This document shows positions 52,194 through 61,783 of a stretch of 64,000 bases of DNA, piece by piece. The notes below the pieces were generated by a model. The model saw nothing but the letters and a program-made list of their open reading frames with translations, searched no databases and was not told the origin of the DNA. The translations under genes and the position numbers were made by a program. The number at the start of each line of letters is the position of its first letter. Position 1 is the first letter of the stretch. The stretch is taken from contig NZ_JADWYS010000001.1 in the NCBI RefSeq assembly GCF_015831345.1, positions 3,314,618 to 3,378,617 of the forward strand. The letters are read 5' to 3'. This DNA comes from Caenimonas aquaedulcis (GTDB lineage: Bacteria; Pseudomonadota; Gammaproteobacteria; Burkholderiales; Burkholderiaceae_C).

Positions 52194-54152
52194 GTGGGCA
52201 CCTCCTTCAACGAACAATTCGACCAGCATGGCCACTGGCGGCGCGAGTTCGCCCTGCGTCTGAAGCTGCTGTCCGAATGGCTCAAGGACCACGACCTGCT
52301 CGACTCCGCGGTCGAGGAGCGCCTGCGCCGCCTCGAGACGCAGATGCGCTCCGACAAGGTCATGGTTGCCTTCGTCGCCGAGTTTTCGCGCGGCAAGTCC
52401 GAGTTGATCAACGCGATCTTCTTCGCCGGTTACAAGCGCCGCATCATGCCGGCGAGCGCCGGGCGCACGACCATGTGCCCGACCGAACTCGGCTACGACG
52501 GCGACGTCCCGCCTTGCCTTCGGCTGCTGCCGATCGAGACCCGGTTGCAGCCGCAGGCGCTGATGGAATGGCGCGCCGTGCCCGAAAAGTGGACACGCGT
52601 CGACCTCGACGTGAACGACCCGGCGCAACTTGCGAAGGCCTTCGAGAAGGTGGCGGAGATCCGGCACGTCACGAAGGAAGAAGCGAAGGCGCTGGGTTTC
52701 TGGCACGACGACGCGCCGACCGAAAACCCGATGGTCAACTCGCAGGGGCTGGTCGAAATTCCGCGCTGGCGCCACGCCCTCATCAACATCGCGCATCCGC
52801 TGCTCAAGCAGGGCCTGGTCATCCTCGACACGCCCGGACTCAACGCGATCGGCGCGGAACCCGAACTCACGGTCAACCTGATTCCGCAGGCGCACGCCGT
52901 CGTGTTCATCCTCGCGGCGGACACAGGCGTCACGAAGTCCGATCTCTCGATCTGGCGTGAACACCTCATCACCGAGGCGGACAACATCGAGTCGCGCCTC
53001 GTGGTCCTGAACAAGATCGACACGATGTGGGATTCGCTTTCCACCCCGGTGCAGGTCCAGGCGCAGATCGACCGCCAGCGCGCGACCTCCGCTGAAATCC
53101 TCGGGCTGCCGAAGGAACAGGTCATCCCCGTGTCCGCGCAGAAGGGGCTCGTCGCCAAGGTCAACGACGATGCGCAGCTATTGCAAGCCAGCCAGCTGCC
53201 CGTGCTGGAACGCGCCCTCAGCCAGGGTGTGATGGGCCAGCGCCAGCGGATCCTTCGCGCGGCGGTGTCCGGCGGCATCGGCGAACTGCGCACGGAGGCG
53301 GGCCGTGCGATCCACATCCGCCGCCGCGACCTCGCCGAGCAGATGCAGGAGCTCAAGGGCCTGCGCGGCAAGAACACGTCCGTCATCAAGCACATGCGTG
53401 CGCGCATCGAGCAGGAGCAGGGGGACTTCGATGTGAGCGGCGCCCGCATCCACGCCGTGCGTTCGGTGCACCTGAAGCTGCTTCGCGAAGTCTTCGTGCT
53501 GCTGGGCACCGCCACGCTCAAGACGGAGATGGCCGAGCTCACCACCGCCTTGCGCCAGCCCGGCATCAAGCTCGGCGTGAAGAAGGCCTACGCCGCGACT
53601 TTCGAGCGGATGCGCTCGGGCTTGCGCACGGCCCAGTCCACCAGCGCGGAAATCCAGACGATGCTGACGGGCACGTTCCGCCAGCTCAATGCGGAATATG
53701 GCTTTTCGCTGCAGGCGCCGCGTGAGCCGGACCTCGAGCGCTTCATCCGCGACCTGGACCTCGTGGAGCGAAGCCACAACCAGTACCTGGGGATCGGCAA
53801 TGCATTCCGGCTTGCACAGCCCGAGTTCGCGGACCGTCTGGTGCGCGCGCTGGCGACCCGGCTCCGCACGGTCTACGAATCGGCGTTGGGAGAGGTCGAG
53901 TTGTGGAACAAGTCCGCGGCCGCCCAGCTCGATGCCCAACTGCGCGAACGCCGCCGAAATTTCGGCCGCCGCATCGAAGCCATCGAACGCATCCAGCAGG
54001 CGGCGAGCGGTCTCGACGACCGCATCACGGAGATCGCGACGCAGGAACATGCCCTCGACCAGCTCGACCTGAAACTGACCGAGCTCACCGGCCACCTCAT
54101 CGACATCCCCGAAGGCGCGCCCCCCGCCGAGCCTGCGCTGCAGCCGGCATGA
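52194..54152 (+). CDS. Bacterial dynamin-like GTPase
   Basis: A 652-residue protein. The GTPase domain (about 55-290) shows the P loop EFSRGKS at 63-69 with Ala in the first Gly position, G2 Thr in GRTTMCPTE, G3 DTPGLNAIG and G4 LNKID. A long helical region follows (about 330-640) with coiled-coil character, like the stalk of dynamin-family proteins. No membrane-spanning helix is obvious. Its start is GTG 52194; no nearer ATG fits. The stop overlaps mutY as ATGA, so it is coupled to a DNA-repair gene. Function unknown; bacterial relatives remodel membranes or protect them under stress. Confidence 0.85.
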   Translation: MGTSFNEQFDQHGHWRREFALRLKLLSEWLKDHDLLDSAVEERLRRLETQMRSDKVMVAFVAEFSRGKSELINAIFFAGYKRRIMPASAGRTTMCPTELGYDGDVPPCLRLLPIETRLQPQALMEWRAVPEKWTRVDLDVNDPAQLAKAFEKVAEIRHVTKEEAKALGFWHDDAPTENPMVNSQGLVEIPRWRHALINIAHPLLKQGLVILDTPGLNAIGAEPELTVNLIPQAHAVVFILAADTGVTKSDLSIWREHLITEADNIESRLVVLNKIDTMWDSLSTPVQVQAQIDRQRATSAEILGLPKEQVIPVSAQKGLVAKVNDDAQLLQASQLPVLERALSQGVMGQRQRILRAAVSGGIGELRTEAGRAIHIRRRDLAEQMQELKGLRGKNTSVIKHMRARIEQEQGDFDVSGARIHAVRSVHLKLLREVFVLLGTATLKTEMAELTTALRQPGIKLGVKKAYAATFERMRSGLRTAQSTSAEIQTMLTGTFRQLNAEYGFSLQAPREPDLERFIRDLDLVERSHNQYLGIGNAFRLAQPEFADRLVRALATRLRTVYESALGEVELWNKSAAAQLDAQLRERRRNFGRRIEAIERIQQAASGLDDRITEIATQEHALDQLDLKLTELTGHLIDIPEGAPPAEPALQPA

Positions 54153-55186
54153 ACACGCTGCCGGCCGGTTTTTCCGGCCGTGTCGTCCGGTGGCAACAAA
54201 CCCACGGCCGCGCGGGCTTGCCCTGGCAGGGCCTCCGCGATCCGTACCGCGTCTGGTTGTCCGAGGTGATGCTGCAGCAAACCCAGGTCGCGACCGTCCT
54301 CGGCTACTACGCGAGATTCCTCGAGCGCTTCCCCGACGTGCGCGTGCTGGCGTCGGCGAGTGAGGACGAAGTTTTCGGCTTGTGGAGCGGGCTCGGGTAC
54401 TACAGCCGCGCGCGCAACATGCACCGCTGCGCGAAGGATGTGGTGGCCTTGCACGGGGGCGAGTTTCCGCGCAGCGCGGAGCAGCTGCGGACGCTGCCCG
54501 GAATCGGCCGGTCGACCGCGGCGGCGATCGCGTCGTTCTGCTTCGGCGAACGCATCGCCATCCTGGATGGGAATGTCAAGCGAGTGCTCGCGCGCGTCCT
54601 GGCGTTCGACGCGGACCTGGCCAGCGCCGCGAACGAGCGCGTGCTGTGGGGTCACGCGCAGGACTTGTTGCCGGCGAGAGCGTTGAACGAGGCCATGCCC
54701 CGGTACACGCAAGGCTTGATGGACCTCGGCGCGACCATCTGCACCGCGCGCAGTCCGTCATGCCTGCTTTGCCCGGTGCGCGATATGTGCGCGGCTCGGG
54801 CGCAGGGTGAGCCTGAACGCTATCCCGTCAAGACGAGAAAGCTCAAGCGCAGCGCGCAATCGCTGTGGCTGCTGCGCGCGCGATCGCAAGAGGGTGGCGT
54901 GTGGCTGGAAAGGCGGCCGCCGAAGGGGATCTGGGCAGGCCTTTACTGCCTTCCGGTGTTCGAAAGCCGGGACGCGCTGCAGGCCGCGCTGCCGACGTCG
55001 CTGATCGCGAAGCTGGAAGACGGCGAGCCCTTCCTCCACGTGCTGACCCACAAGGATTTGCACTTGCATCCCGTGGAAGTCGAACTGCCCGGATCTACAT
55101 TGCAATCGGCGGGCGCCTGGTATGCCCAAGCCGATTGGGATCGTCTCGGGCTGCCTGCCCCCATCCGCAAGCTGCTGCAGGCCTAG
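54149..55186 (+). CDS. mutY: Adenine DNA glycosylase
   Basis: A 345-residue enzyme that removes adenine paired with 8-oxoguanine. The HhH-GPD domain contains [10 protein letters not shown] (catalytic Glu), [15 protein letters not shown] and the catalytic Asp in [10 protein letters not shown]. The 4Fe-4S cluster Cys residues lie in [23 protein letters not shown]-like C-terminal domain reads the oxidised base. The start overlaps the dynamin-like gene. The last four bases overlap the convergent rapZ. Confidence 0.96.
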   Translation: MNTLPAGFSGRVVRWQQTHGRAGLPWQGLRDPYRVWLSEVMLQQTQVATVLGYYARFLERFPDVRVLASASEDEVFGLWSGLGYYSRARNMHRCAKDVVALHGGEFPRSAEQLRTLPGIGRSTAAAIASFCFGERIAILDGNVKRVLARVLAFDADLASAANERVLWGHAQDLLPARALNEAMPRYTQGLMDLGATICTARSPSCLLCPVRDMCAARAQGEPERYPVKTRKLKRSAQSLWLLRARSQEGGVWLERRPPKGIWAGLYCLPVFESRDALQAALPTSLIAKLEDGEPFLHVLTHKDLHLHPVEVELPGSTLQSAGAWYAQADWDRLGLPAPIRKLLQA

Positions 55187-56046
55187 CGCCCGTCCAGTTC
55201 GCGATGGCGCCGGCGCGTGGTCCAGCGCGCCCCGAACGCCGCCGCCAGTTGCTCCACGAGATACACCGATCGGTGCTGCCCTCCGGTGCAACCGATCGCG
55301 ACCGTGACATAGCTGCGGTGGTCCCGCGCGAGAGGCTCCAGCCATTCGTCGAGGAAAGCCTCGATCCTGGAGTACATCCGCTGGACGTCCTCCTGCCGGC
55401 GCAGGAAGGCGATGACCGGCTCGTCGCGCCCCGTCAGGTCTCGCAGTCCAGGTTCGTAATGCGGGTTGGGGAGCATGCGCACGTCGAATACGTAGTCGGC
55501 ATCCACGGGAACGCCGCGCTTGAATGCGAAAGACTCGAAAACCAGCGTGAGCTGGCTGGCGGGTGCGGAGAGCAACGACTTCACATAGGCCTGCAGCTGC
55601 GAGGCGCGGATGACGCTCGTGTCGATTACCTGCGCGTGTTCGCGCAAGTCGGCGAGCAACTCGCGTTCGAGCTCGATGGCTTCGACCAGCGCATGTTGCT
55701 GGTCCAGCGCCGTATTGGTCGACAGCGGGTGGCGGCGCCGCGTCTCCGAAAAGCGCCGCACCAGCGTTTCGGTGGTGGAGTCCAGGAAAAGCGACTGCAG
55801 CACCACGCCTTGCTGGCGCAACGCGCGCAGTTGCGCCGGCACCTGTGGCAGCGAGGTCGCGCTGCGCACATCGACCGCGATGGCGACGCGCTCCGCGCTG
55901 GCCTGCTGCTCCAGCGCGACGAAAGCGCCGAGCAATTCCGGCGGCAGGTTGTCGACACAGTAATAGCCCGCGTCCTCCAGCGCGCGCAGCGCGACCGACT
56001 TTCCGGAGCCGGACATGCCTGTGATGAGGACGATCTCGAGAGCCAT
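55183..56046 (-). CDS. rapZ: RNase adapter protein RapZ
   Basis: A 287-residue P-loop protein. It has Walker [20 protein letters not shown], and the C-terminal RNA-binding region with [17 protein letters not shown]-like MLPNPHYEP and [15 protein letters not shown]. In enterobacteria RapZ guides RNase E to the GlmZ small RNA and controls amino-sugar synthesis; in other proteobacteria the target is not fixed. Here no rpoN or PTS-Ntr gene is adjacent; recN lies 4 bases upstream in the transcription direction. Confidence 0.95.
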   Translation of the reverse strand: MALEIVLITGMSGSGKSVALRALEDAGYYCVDNLPPELLGAFVALEQQASAERVAIAVDVRSATSLPQVPAQLRALRQQGVVLQSLFLDSTTETLVRRFSETRRRHPLSTNTALDQQHALVEAIELERELLADLREHAQVIDTSVIRASQLQAYVKSLLSAPASQLTLVFESFAFKRGVPVDADYVFDVRMLPNPHYEPGLRDLTGRDEPVIAFLRRQEDVQRMYSRIEAFLDEWLEPLARDHRSYVTVAIGCTGGQHRSVYLVEQLAAAFGARWTTRRRHRELDGR

Positions 56047-56050
56047 GGTC

Positions 56051-57709
56051 TTATTTCACCCTCGCACCGACGCTGCCCAGCATTTCCTTTGCGTGCGCAA
56101 CCGTGGTGCCCGACAGATGCTCGCCGCCCAGCATGCGGGCGATCTCCGCCACGCGCTGCTCACCTTGTACCGATGTCACGGTGCTGGATGGGCCCGACTT
56201 GTCCGATTGTTTGGCGACCACGAGGTGATGGTCCGCGCAGGCAGCGACCTGGGGCAGGTGCGTCACGGCGAGCACTTGCCGATCCCGGCCGAGCTGCTTC
56301 ATGAGGCGCCCGACGGTTTCGGCGACCGCGCCGCCCACGCCCGAATCGACCTCGTCGAAAATCAGTGTCTGCGCCGTTCCCAGCCGGCTGGTGGTGACTG
56401 CGATGGCGAGGGCGATGCGCGAAAGTTCGCCGCCCGACGCGACCTTGCCCACGGGGCGCGGCGTGGTGCCCGCATGGCCCGCAACGAGGAATGAGATTTC
56501 CTCCAGGCCGCCCTGGGTAGGCTGCGCTGCCTTCTCGAGCGCGATCTCCAAACGCCCGCCCTGCATCCCGAGACCTTGCATCGCGAGCGTCACGGCCTTG
56601 GCCAATTGCGGCGCGGCCTTCATCCGCGCTTTCGAAAGCGCTCGGGCCTCCGTCATGAACGCGTCGGCTTCCTTTTGTTCCGCCGCTTCGAGCGCTGCGA
56701 GGTCGGCGGCGGCGTCGAGCTTCAGGAGCTCTTCCTTCCAGGAAGCGAGCAGTCCCGGGAGTTCCGCGGGGGCTCGCTTGTACCGTCGCGAGAGCGACAT
56801 CCACAGGGACATGCGTTCGTCGAGTTCGGCCAGGCCGGCCGGGTCCAGCTCGGTCTTGCGCAAATAGGCGTGCAACGAATGTGCGGCGTCTTCCACCTGG
56901 GCCAGGCTGGATGCCAGCACCGCGGCGAGGTCGCGAAATTGCGGCTCCACGTGTTCCTGGGCCTGCAGTTGGCCCTGGGCCTGCGATAGGCTGCGCGTGG
57001 CGCCGGATTCATCGGCTTCGAGCAAGTCCAGCGCGCCCTGCGCCGCTTCGAGCAGCGCTTGGGCATTCGCAAGGCGCGCGTGCGATGTGTTCAGCTCGTC
57101 CCATTCGTCGGCGCCCGGGCCCAGCTTTTCGACTTCCCCGATCTGCCAGGCGAGCCGCTCGCGTTCGCGCTGCAGCGAGTCCTGCGCGGCTCGTGCGTCG
57201 GCCAGCGTCTTCTGGGCGGCGCGCCAGCGCTGCCACAGTTGCGCGAGCGCCTGCGTGCTGACGCCCGCATACCCGTCGAGCAAGCCGCGCACGGCGTCGG
57301 GGCGCGTGAGGCTTTGCCATGCGTGCTGCCCATGAATGTCCACGAGTTGCTCGGCAAGTTCGCGCAGCTGCGTGGCCGTCGCGGGGGTGCCGTTGATCCA
57401 CGCGCGGCTCTTTCCCTGCAGGTCGATGCTGCGGCGGAGCAGCAGGGCGTCGTCGGATTCGAATCCTGCTTCCTCCAGCCACGGTGCCAGGGAAGGGGGA
57501 AGGTCGAACTCGGCAGTGATGTCCGCGCGAGATGCGCCTTCCCGGACGACGCCGCTCTCTGCCCGCGAGCCGAGCGCCAGCTGCAGCGCATCGACCAGGA
57601 TGGACTTGCCCGCGCCCGTCTCGCCGGTCAGCACGCCGAAGCCGCCTTCCAGTTCCAGGTCCAGTTCGCGCACGATCACGAAATCGCGCAGGGCGATCCT
57701 CTTGAGCAT
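56051..57709 (-). CDS. recN: DNA repair ATPase RecN
   Basis: A 552-residue SMC-like protein for double-strand break repair. It has Walker [11 protein letters not shown], a long coiled-coil middle (about 150-370), signature [14 protein letters not shown], Walker [13 protein letters not shown] and the His switch [12 protein letters not shown] 57709 overlaps the nadK stop by one base (TGATG). No LexA box is evident at its start because it lies within nadK. Confidence 0.95.
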   Translation of the reverse strand: MLKRIALRDFVIVRELDLELEGGFGVLTGETGAGKSILVDALQLALGSRAESGVVREGASRADITAEFDLPPSLAPWLEEAGFESDDALLLRRSIDLQGKSRAWINGTPATATQLRELAEQLVDIHGQHAWQSLTRPDAVRGLLDGYAGVSTQALAQLWQRWRAAQKTLADARAAQDSLQRERERLAWQIGEVEKLGPGADEWDELNTSHARLANAQALLEAAQGALDLLEADESGATRSLSQAQGQLQAQEHVEPQFRDLAAVLASSLAQVEDAAHSLHAYLRKTELDPAGLAELDERMSLWMSLSRRYKRAPAELPGLLASWKEELLKLDAAADLAALEAAEQKEADAFMTEARALSKARMKAAPQLAKAVTLAMQGLGMQGGRLEIALEKAAQPTQGGLEEISFLVAGHAGTTPRPVGKVASGGELSRIALAIAVTTSRLGTAQTLIFDEVDSGVGGAVAETVGRLMKQLGRDRQVLAVTHLPQVAACADHHLVVAKQSDKSGPSSTVTSVQGEQRVAEIARMLGGEHLSGTTVAHAKEMLGSVGARVK

Positions 57710-58602
57710 CAGTTTCCCTCGTTCCAGTGAAGCTTCTTGCGCAGCGTGTCGAAATACGTCCATCCACGCGGATGCAGGAAGCGCACGCGGTGCTGCGACC
57801 GCTTGACGGTGATACGGTCGCCATGGAGCAGCGACGCGAGCGACTGCATGTCGAAATTGGCGCTTGCATCGCGCCCCGACACCAGCGCGATGGTTACTTC
57901 CGACGCATCGGGCAGCACGATGGGGCGGTTGGACAGCGTATGCGGCGCGATGGGCACCAGGACCCAGCCGGGCGTGGAAGGATGCAGGAGGGGCCCGCCC
58001 GCGGAAAGCGCATAGGCGGTCGAGCCGGTCGGGGTTGCCACGATCAGGCCGTCCGCGCGCTGGTTCGCGACGAAGTGCCCGTCGACCTCCACCCGCAGCT
58101 CGACCATGCCCGACGTCGCTCCGCGGTTCACCACCACGTCGTTCATCGCCATTGCATGAAAAACGCAGTCGCCGTCGCGCATGACTCGCGCTTCCATGAT
58201 GCTGCGGTGGTCTTCCTCGTAGTCGCCGCCCAGCATCTGGGTGAGTGCGTCGCGGTAATGGTCCAGGGGGATGTCGGTGATGAAGCCCAGGCGCCCCTGG
58301 TTGATCCCGATGAGGGGTACACCGTGCTTCGCAAGCTGCCGCCCGATGCCCAGCATCGTCCCGTCGCCGCCCACCACCAGCACGAGGTCGCAAGCCGACC
58401 CGATCGCCGGCACGTCGAGCATCGTGTAACCCGTAATGCCGGCGGTGGCCGCGGTTTCGCGCTCGAACACCACGTCGCATCCCATGGAGCCGAGGAAGTG
58501 CGCGATGCCCTCCAGGGCGACGCGCGTCGAGCCCGCCGCCGCGGCGGACACGGCCGTGTGGTACTTCCCGATCAGCGCCACCTGGCGGAACTTGGATTTC
58601 AT
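57709..58602 (-). CDS. nadK: NAD kinase
   Basis: A 297-residue enzyme that phosphorylates NAD to NADP. Signatures are [32 protein letters not shown] and [18 protein letters not shown] 58602 gives the conserved [13 protein letters not shown] start; TTG 58608 is only six bases earlier and less likely. It leads the nadK-recN-rapZ series and is divergent from hrcA, the usual arrangement in betaproteobacteria. Confidence 0.95.
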   Translation of the reverse strand: MKSKFRQVALIGKYHTAVSAAAAGSTRVALEGIAHFLGSMGCDVVFERETAATAGITGYTMLDVPAIGSACDLVLVVGGDGTMLGIGRQLAKHGVPLIGINQGRLGFITDIPLDHYRDALTQMLGGDYEEDHRSIMEARVMRDGDCVFHAMAMNDVVVNRGATSGMVELRVEVDGHFVANQRADGLIVATPTGSTAYALSAGGPLLHPSTPGWVLVPIAPHTLSNRPIVLPDASEVTIALVSGRDASANFDMQSLASLLHGDRITVKRSQHRVRFLHPRGWTYFDTLRKKLHWNEGN

Positions 58603-58669
58603 CGGCAAATTACATCACTAAATCCCCCAGTGTCAGGCACGAACCGCATTGCGCGCGCCATGCCGTCGC

Positions 58670-58675
58670 TAAAAT
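58670..58675 (+). promoter_or_regulatory. -10-like element of hrcA
   Basis: TAAAAT lies 8 bases before the hrcA ATG. RNA starting at the usual distance would begin at or beside the start codon, so the message could be leaderless. No strong -35 is visible at 17 bases, and no CIRCE repeat is present here. Confidence 0.35.
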
Positions 58676-58683
58676 CACCCGAC

Positions 58684-59685
58684 ATGCTCGATGACCGCGC
58701 CAAGTTGTTGCTCAAAGCCCTGGTCGAGCGATACATCGCCGAGGGCCAGCCCGTGGGATCGCGCACCCTGTCGCGCGCATCCGGCCTCGACCTGTCGCCG
58801 GCCACGATCCGCAATGTGATGTCCGACCTCGAGGAGCTGGGCCTCATCGCCAGCCCGCATACCTCGGCGGGCAGGATTCCGACGGCGCGCGGCTACCGGC
58901 TTTTCGTGGACACGATGCTGACCGCCCAGCGCGAGCAGTTCGCCACGCCCAGCCTGCCGGCGGACCAGCCCCAGAAGGTGATCGCCAATGCCGCGCATTT
59001 GCTGTCCAACCTCTCGCAGTTCGTGGGGGTGGTGATGGCGCCGAAGCGCAGCTCGGTGTTTCGGCACATCGAGTTCCTGAGGCTGTCGGAAAAGCGCTAC
59101 CTCGTGATCATCGTGTCGCCTGATGGAGACGTGCAGAACCGCGTCGTCTTCACCGAAGGCGACTACACACAGAGCCAGTTGATCGAGGCGGCCAATTTCC
59201 TCAATGCGAACTATGCCGGAATGGCGATCGAGCAGGTGCGCGAGCGCCTGAAGACCGAGGTGGAGCAATTGCAGAGCGAGATCGCCTCGCTGATGCAGAC
59301 GGCAGTGCAGGCCAGCAGCGATGCCATGGCCCAGCAGGACGAGGTCGTGATCTCCGGTGAGCGAAACCTCCTCGCCGTGAGCGACTTCTCCAGCGACATG
59401 GGTCACTTGCGCCGCGCCTTCGACCTCTTCGAACAGAAAACGCAGCTGATGCGCCTGCTCGACATCTCCAGCCAGGCCGCGGGCGTGCGGATCTTCATCG
59501 GGGGCGAGAGCCAGGTCGTGCCTTTCGAGGAGTTGTCGGTCGTCAGCGCGCCATACCAGGTGGACGGGCAGATCGTCGGCACCCTGGGTGTGATCGGTCC
59601 GACGCGCATGCCCTACGATCGGATGATCCAGATCGTCGACATCACGTCGAAGCTCGTCAGCAACGCGCTGAGCCATCACAAGTAG
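58684..59685 (+). CDS. hrcA: Heat-inducible transcription repressor HrcA
   Basis: A 333-residue repressor. The N-terminal winged helix contains [40 protein letters not shown]. The GAF-like and dimerisation parts follow, with [22 protein letters not shown]. HrcA binds CIRCE repeats and depends on GroEL for activity. The upstream region 58603-58683 lacks a CIRCE repeat, so hrcA itself does not seem autoregulated through one, but rpoH in this window has one. Confidence 0.96.
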   Translation: MLDDRAKLLLKALVERYIAEGQPVGSRTLSRASGLDLSPATIRNVMSDLEELGLIASPHTSAGRIPTARGYRLFVDTMLTAQREQFATPSLPADQPQKVIANAAHLLSNLSQFVGVVMAPKRSSVFRHIEFLRLSEKRYLVIIVSPDGDVQNRVVFTEGDYTQSQLIEAANFLNANYAGMAIEQVRERLKTEVEQLQSEIASLMQTAVQASSDAMAQQDEVVISGERNLLAVSDFSSDMGHLRRAFDLFEQKTQLMRLLDISSQAAGVRIFIGGESQVVPFEELSVVSAPYQVDGQIVGTLGVIGPTRMPYDRMIQIVDITSKLVSNALSHHK

Positions 59686-59721
59686 ATCTGCCTCAGATTT
59701 CCCCCACCCCGAAAATCAGTC

Positions 59722-60315
59722 ATGGCCCTGCATTTCCTGGACTACGATCCCGATGACATCGATGTCCGCGTCGCCGAGTTGCTCACCGCCACGAGCGACT
59801 CCGCGGACCCCCTCCTGCACCCCAAGGTTTCGGAAGCGCTCCAGATCCTGCGGCAACACCTGAACATGGACGTCGCCTTCGTCTCGCAGTTTTCCGGAGG
59901 CAAGCGCACCTTTCGGGTCGTGGAGAGCGATCCGAACGTGACGTTGGTCGTCGCCGGCCAGTCGGACCCGCTCGAGAAGGCGTGGTGCCAATACGTGGTG
60001 GACGGGCGTTTGCCGGGATTCATCGAAGACGGGCGGGAAGTGTCCAAGGCTGGCCAGGCGCCCGAAGTCGCCTTCGATATCGGAACCCACTTGAGTACGC
60101 CTGTGGTCCTGAACAACGGCGAGGTTTACGGAACGCTCTGCTGCTTCAGCCAGCAGGTCCAGAAAGACGTTACGCCGCTCGACTTGCGCAGGCTCCAGAT
60201 TGCCGCGAAAGTGCTGGCCGACGACCTGCAAAGGGCTGGGATGGGGCGTTCGCTCGAACTGCAGCCGGTGGAGCCTTCCGACGCCAGCAAGGGAAAGCCC
60301 TGGCGGTTCTCCTGA
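59722..60315 (+). CDS. GAF-domain protein
   Basis: A 197-residue cytoplasmic protein with a single GAF domain (about residues 30-170), including MDVAFVSQFSGGKRTFRVVES and THLSTPVVLNNGEVYGTLCCFS. GAF domains bind small ligands such as cyclic nucleotides or hemes; here no output domain is attached. It lies 36 bases after hrcA and 62 bases before the intron-containing tRNA. The function is unknown. Confidence 0.82.
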   Translation: MALHFLDYDPDDIDVRVAELLTATSDSADPLLHPKVSEALQILRQHLNMDVAFVSQFSGGKRTFRVVESDPNVTLVVAGQSDPLEKAWCQYVVDGRLPGFIEDGREVSKAGQAPEVAFDIGTHLSTPVVLNNGEVYGTLCCFSQQVQKDVTPLDLRRLQIAAKVLADDLQRAGMGRSLELQPVEPSDASKGKPWRFS

Positions 60316-60377
60316 CCGGCAGGACTGCTTTCCGTGTCCCGGCGGGGCGTGCTGACTGTGGAGTACCATTGAACCGT

Positions 60378-60704
60378 GGGGCGTTAGCTCAGTTGGTTAG
60401 AGCAGAGGACTCATTCGCAAAGAGTGACCCGGCCGCGAAAGCGACCGTGGAAAAACCGGGTGAATTCAGGGAAAACTCTCTCGGGAGTCAATCCTGAGCC
60501 AAGCCCACCGAAGGCGGGCCTGACGGCCAGTAGGTGGGAAGGTGCAGAGACTAGGACGTGAGGAGCCGATCCGATAAACGTCCATGAGCGCCCGGCACCC
60601 TAACGAGCGCAAGCGTCGAGGGTGGTGAGATAGTCCGGGGAGCAGGGTGACCTGCGCAAACCTGAATCCTTTGGTCGTTGGTTCAAGTCCAACACGCCCT
60701 ACCA
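60378..60704 (+). tRNA. tRNA-Ile (CAT, lysidine type) interrupted by a group I intron
   Basis: The two exons 60378-60414 and 60665-60704 join to a normal 77-base tRNA. Acceptor GGGGCGT/ACGCCCT (one G-U pair), D stem GCTC/GAGC, anticodon stem GAGGA/TCCTT, loop CTCATAA, T stem GTTGG/CCAAC with loop TTCAAGT, discriminator A and encoded CCA. Anticodon CAT could be Met or Ile; the variable-arm and T-arm sequence resembles E. coli tRNA-Ile2, whose C34 is changed to lysidine to read AUA. The insertion lies between positions 36 and 37. Continuous scanners without an intron model would miss the gene. Confidence 0.92.
60415..60664 (+). ncRNA. Self-splicing group I intron (IC3-like) in the tRNA anticodon loop
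   Basis: A 250-nt intron without an open frame for a homing endonuclease. P1: exon UCAU plus UC pairs with GA plus GUGA (60422-60427), giving a U-G pair at the 5' splice site and loop GCAAA. P2 CCCGG/CCGGG carries a GAAA-capped hairpin. P4 TCAGG (60466-60470) pairs CCTGA (60493-60497). P5 has ACTCT/GGAGT. P6 CCCACC (60504-60509) pairs GGTGGG (60533-60538). P7 GACTA (60549-60553) pairs TAGTC (60631-60635). P9 is GCAGG/CCTGC with loop GTGA. The last base is G (60664), as required. The Azoarcus tRNA-Ile(CAU) intron is the known analogue at this site. Confidence 0.92.
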
Positions 60705-60736
60705 CTTGCCGTCTGCGACCGAGGGAGCATCAGGGG

Positions 60737-60841
60737 TTGTGGATTGCACTCAAAATCGCCCGCAAGCGCGCGGGTGGGACCGGCTTGTACAACGACGCGG
60801 AACTCCTGGACGCGATCGAGTCGGTCCTTGTGGCTGCATGA
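60737..60841 (+). CDS. Possible short remnant between tRNA and CheW-like genes
   Basis: A frame of 34 codons from TTG 60737 ends in a sequence that looks protein-like (LYNDAELLDAIESVLVAA). A longer frame would run backwards into the tRNA, which excludes an earlier start. It may be the tail of a gene lost upstream or simply noise. I do not recognise a family. Confidence 0.18.
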   Translation: MWIALKIARKRAGGTGLYNDAELLDAIESVLVAA

Positions 60842-60845
60842 TGCC

Positions 60846-61295
60846 ATGGGCCCCATCTCTGGAAACTTCATGCTGGCTCGCGCCGACGAATTGTCGGTGC
60901 TGCTGCCGCTGGACGGCATCGGCGCGATCAACTACGTCGCCGGCGACCTCTCACTGACCGAAGTGCCGGGACTGTTCGCCGCAGGTGAGGAAGGCCGCAG
61001 CCAGCTTATCGTCGCGCCTTCACGCCGCCTGCGCCCCTTGGCGGATTTCCCCAAAAGTCGCTTTGTGCTCACGCCCATGGCCTTCACCGGCAGCACGATT
61101 CACATCGCGTGGAGTGACGTCAGAGTGCTCATCGGCGCCCAATTCAACCTGATGCCCTTGCCAGAGGCGCTCGATCATGTAGACGCTCCCGTCGATGGGT
61201 ATGTCCTGGTGGCCGGTCGTCCTGCCTTTCGAAGCGATTCGCGTCGCTTGCTCGAGTTCATGCTGTCCGGAGAGGGTCCCCATGACAGAGGTTGA
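60846..61295 (+). CDS. Unassigned protein, possible CheW-like adaptor
   Basis: A 149-residue protein. The first half has beta-strand-like hydrophobic patterns (DELSVLLPLDGIGAINYVAGDL) and the latter half contains TPMAFTGSTIHIAWSDVRVLIG. This is compatible with a divergent CheW fold, but no motif is decisive. It overlaps a clearer CheW-like gene by 14 bases and is followed by a two-receiver protein, so a chemosensory or twitching-related role is suggested by context. GC content is visibly lower than that of neighbouring genes. ATG 60846 is the first ATG in frame. Confidence 0.55.
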   Translation: MGPISGNFMLARADELSVLLPLDGIGAINYVAGDLSLTEVPGLFAAGEEGRSQLIVAPSRRLRPLADFPKSRFVLTPMAFTGSTIHIAWSDVRVLIGAQFNLMPLPEALDHVDAPVDGYVLVAGRPAFRSDSRRLLEFMLSGEGPHDRG

Positions 61296-61758
61296 CACCC
61301 CGGCCGTACCCGCACGGCTGCTCGCTTATGCGCCCGGGCATACCGTCGCATTCGCTCAACACTGCGCGGTGGCCCTTGCCGAGACGCCGGAGATCTTCGA
61401 GGTTCCGGGACAGCCCGCGCACTGCCTCGGGTTGATCGAGTGGGCGGGGAAGCTCGTTCCTCTGATTGATCTTCACTTGTTGATCGCGGGCTCCACAGCC
61501 TTGAGCACAGGCGTGCCGGGCCACGTCCTGATTCTCTCCTGGCAGGCCGAATCGGGACACGCGCTGCAGTATGGGGCCGTCTGTGCGCCAAGCCTGGTGA
61601 CCGGCGCACTGGTCAGCGACGCGGATCGTTGCGAAATGCCTGCCGACGTGCCTGTTCTCGCGACCCTTGCCTTCGCTTTCTTCCTGAGAGGCGATTGCGT
61701 TGTGCCCATCATCGACACACGACGACTGTTTGGGACTCGCATCTCGCAGGATTCATGA
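61282..61758 (+). CDS. CheW-domain protein
   Basis: A 158-residue single-domain protein. The CheW pattern is visible in ETPEIFEVPGQPAHCLGLIEWAGKLVPLIDLHLL, matching the usual Pro-x-x-x-x-Gly-x-Ile...Arg-Gly-x-x-Val-Pro-x-x-Asp-Leu layout, and in the late strand VVPIIDTRRLFG. CheW proteins couple receptors to the CheA kinase. Neither CheA nor a receptor gene is in the window. It overlaps the previous gene by 14 bases and is followed 25 bases later by a receiver protein. Confidence 0.75.
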   Translation: MTEVDTPAVPARLLAYAPGHTVAFAQHCAVALAETPEIFEVPGQPAHCLGLIEWAGKLVPLIDLHLLIAGSTALSTGVPGHVLILSWQAESGHALQYGAVCAPSLVTGALVSDADRCEMPADVPVLATLAFAFFLRGDCVVPIIDTRRLFGTRISQDS

Positions 61759-61783
61759 CTTCGTGGGGCCGCCCAGGCGCCAT

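Noticed and set aside
60378..60704. Interpretation as selenocysteine tRNA or tmRNA because of its length
   Set aside because: Exons form a normal-length tRNA with a 7-bp acceptor and CAT anticodon; the extra length is a group I core.
60647..60841. 64-codon protein starting inside the intron
   Set aside because: Its first part is intron and tRNA sequence; only the tail after 60737 could be protein, listed at low confidence.
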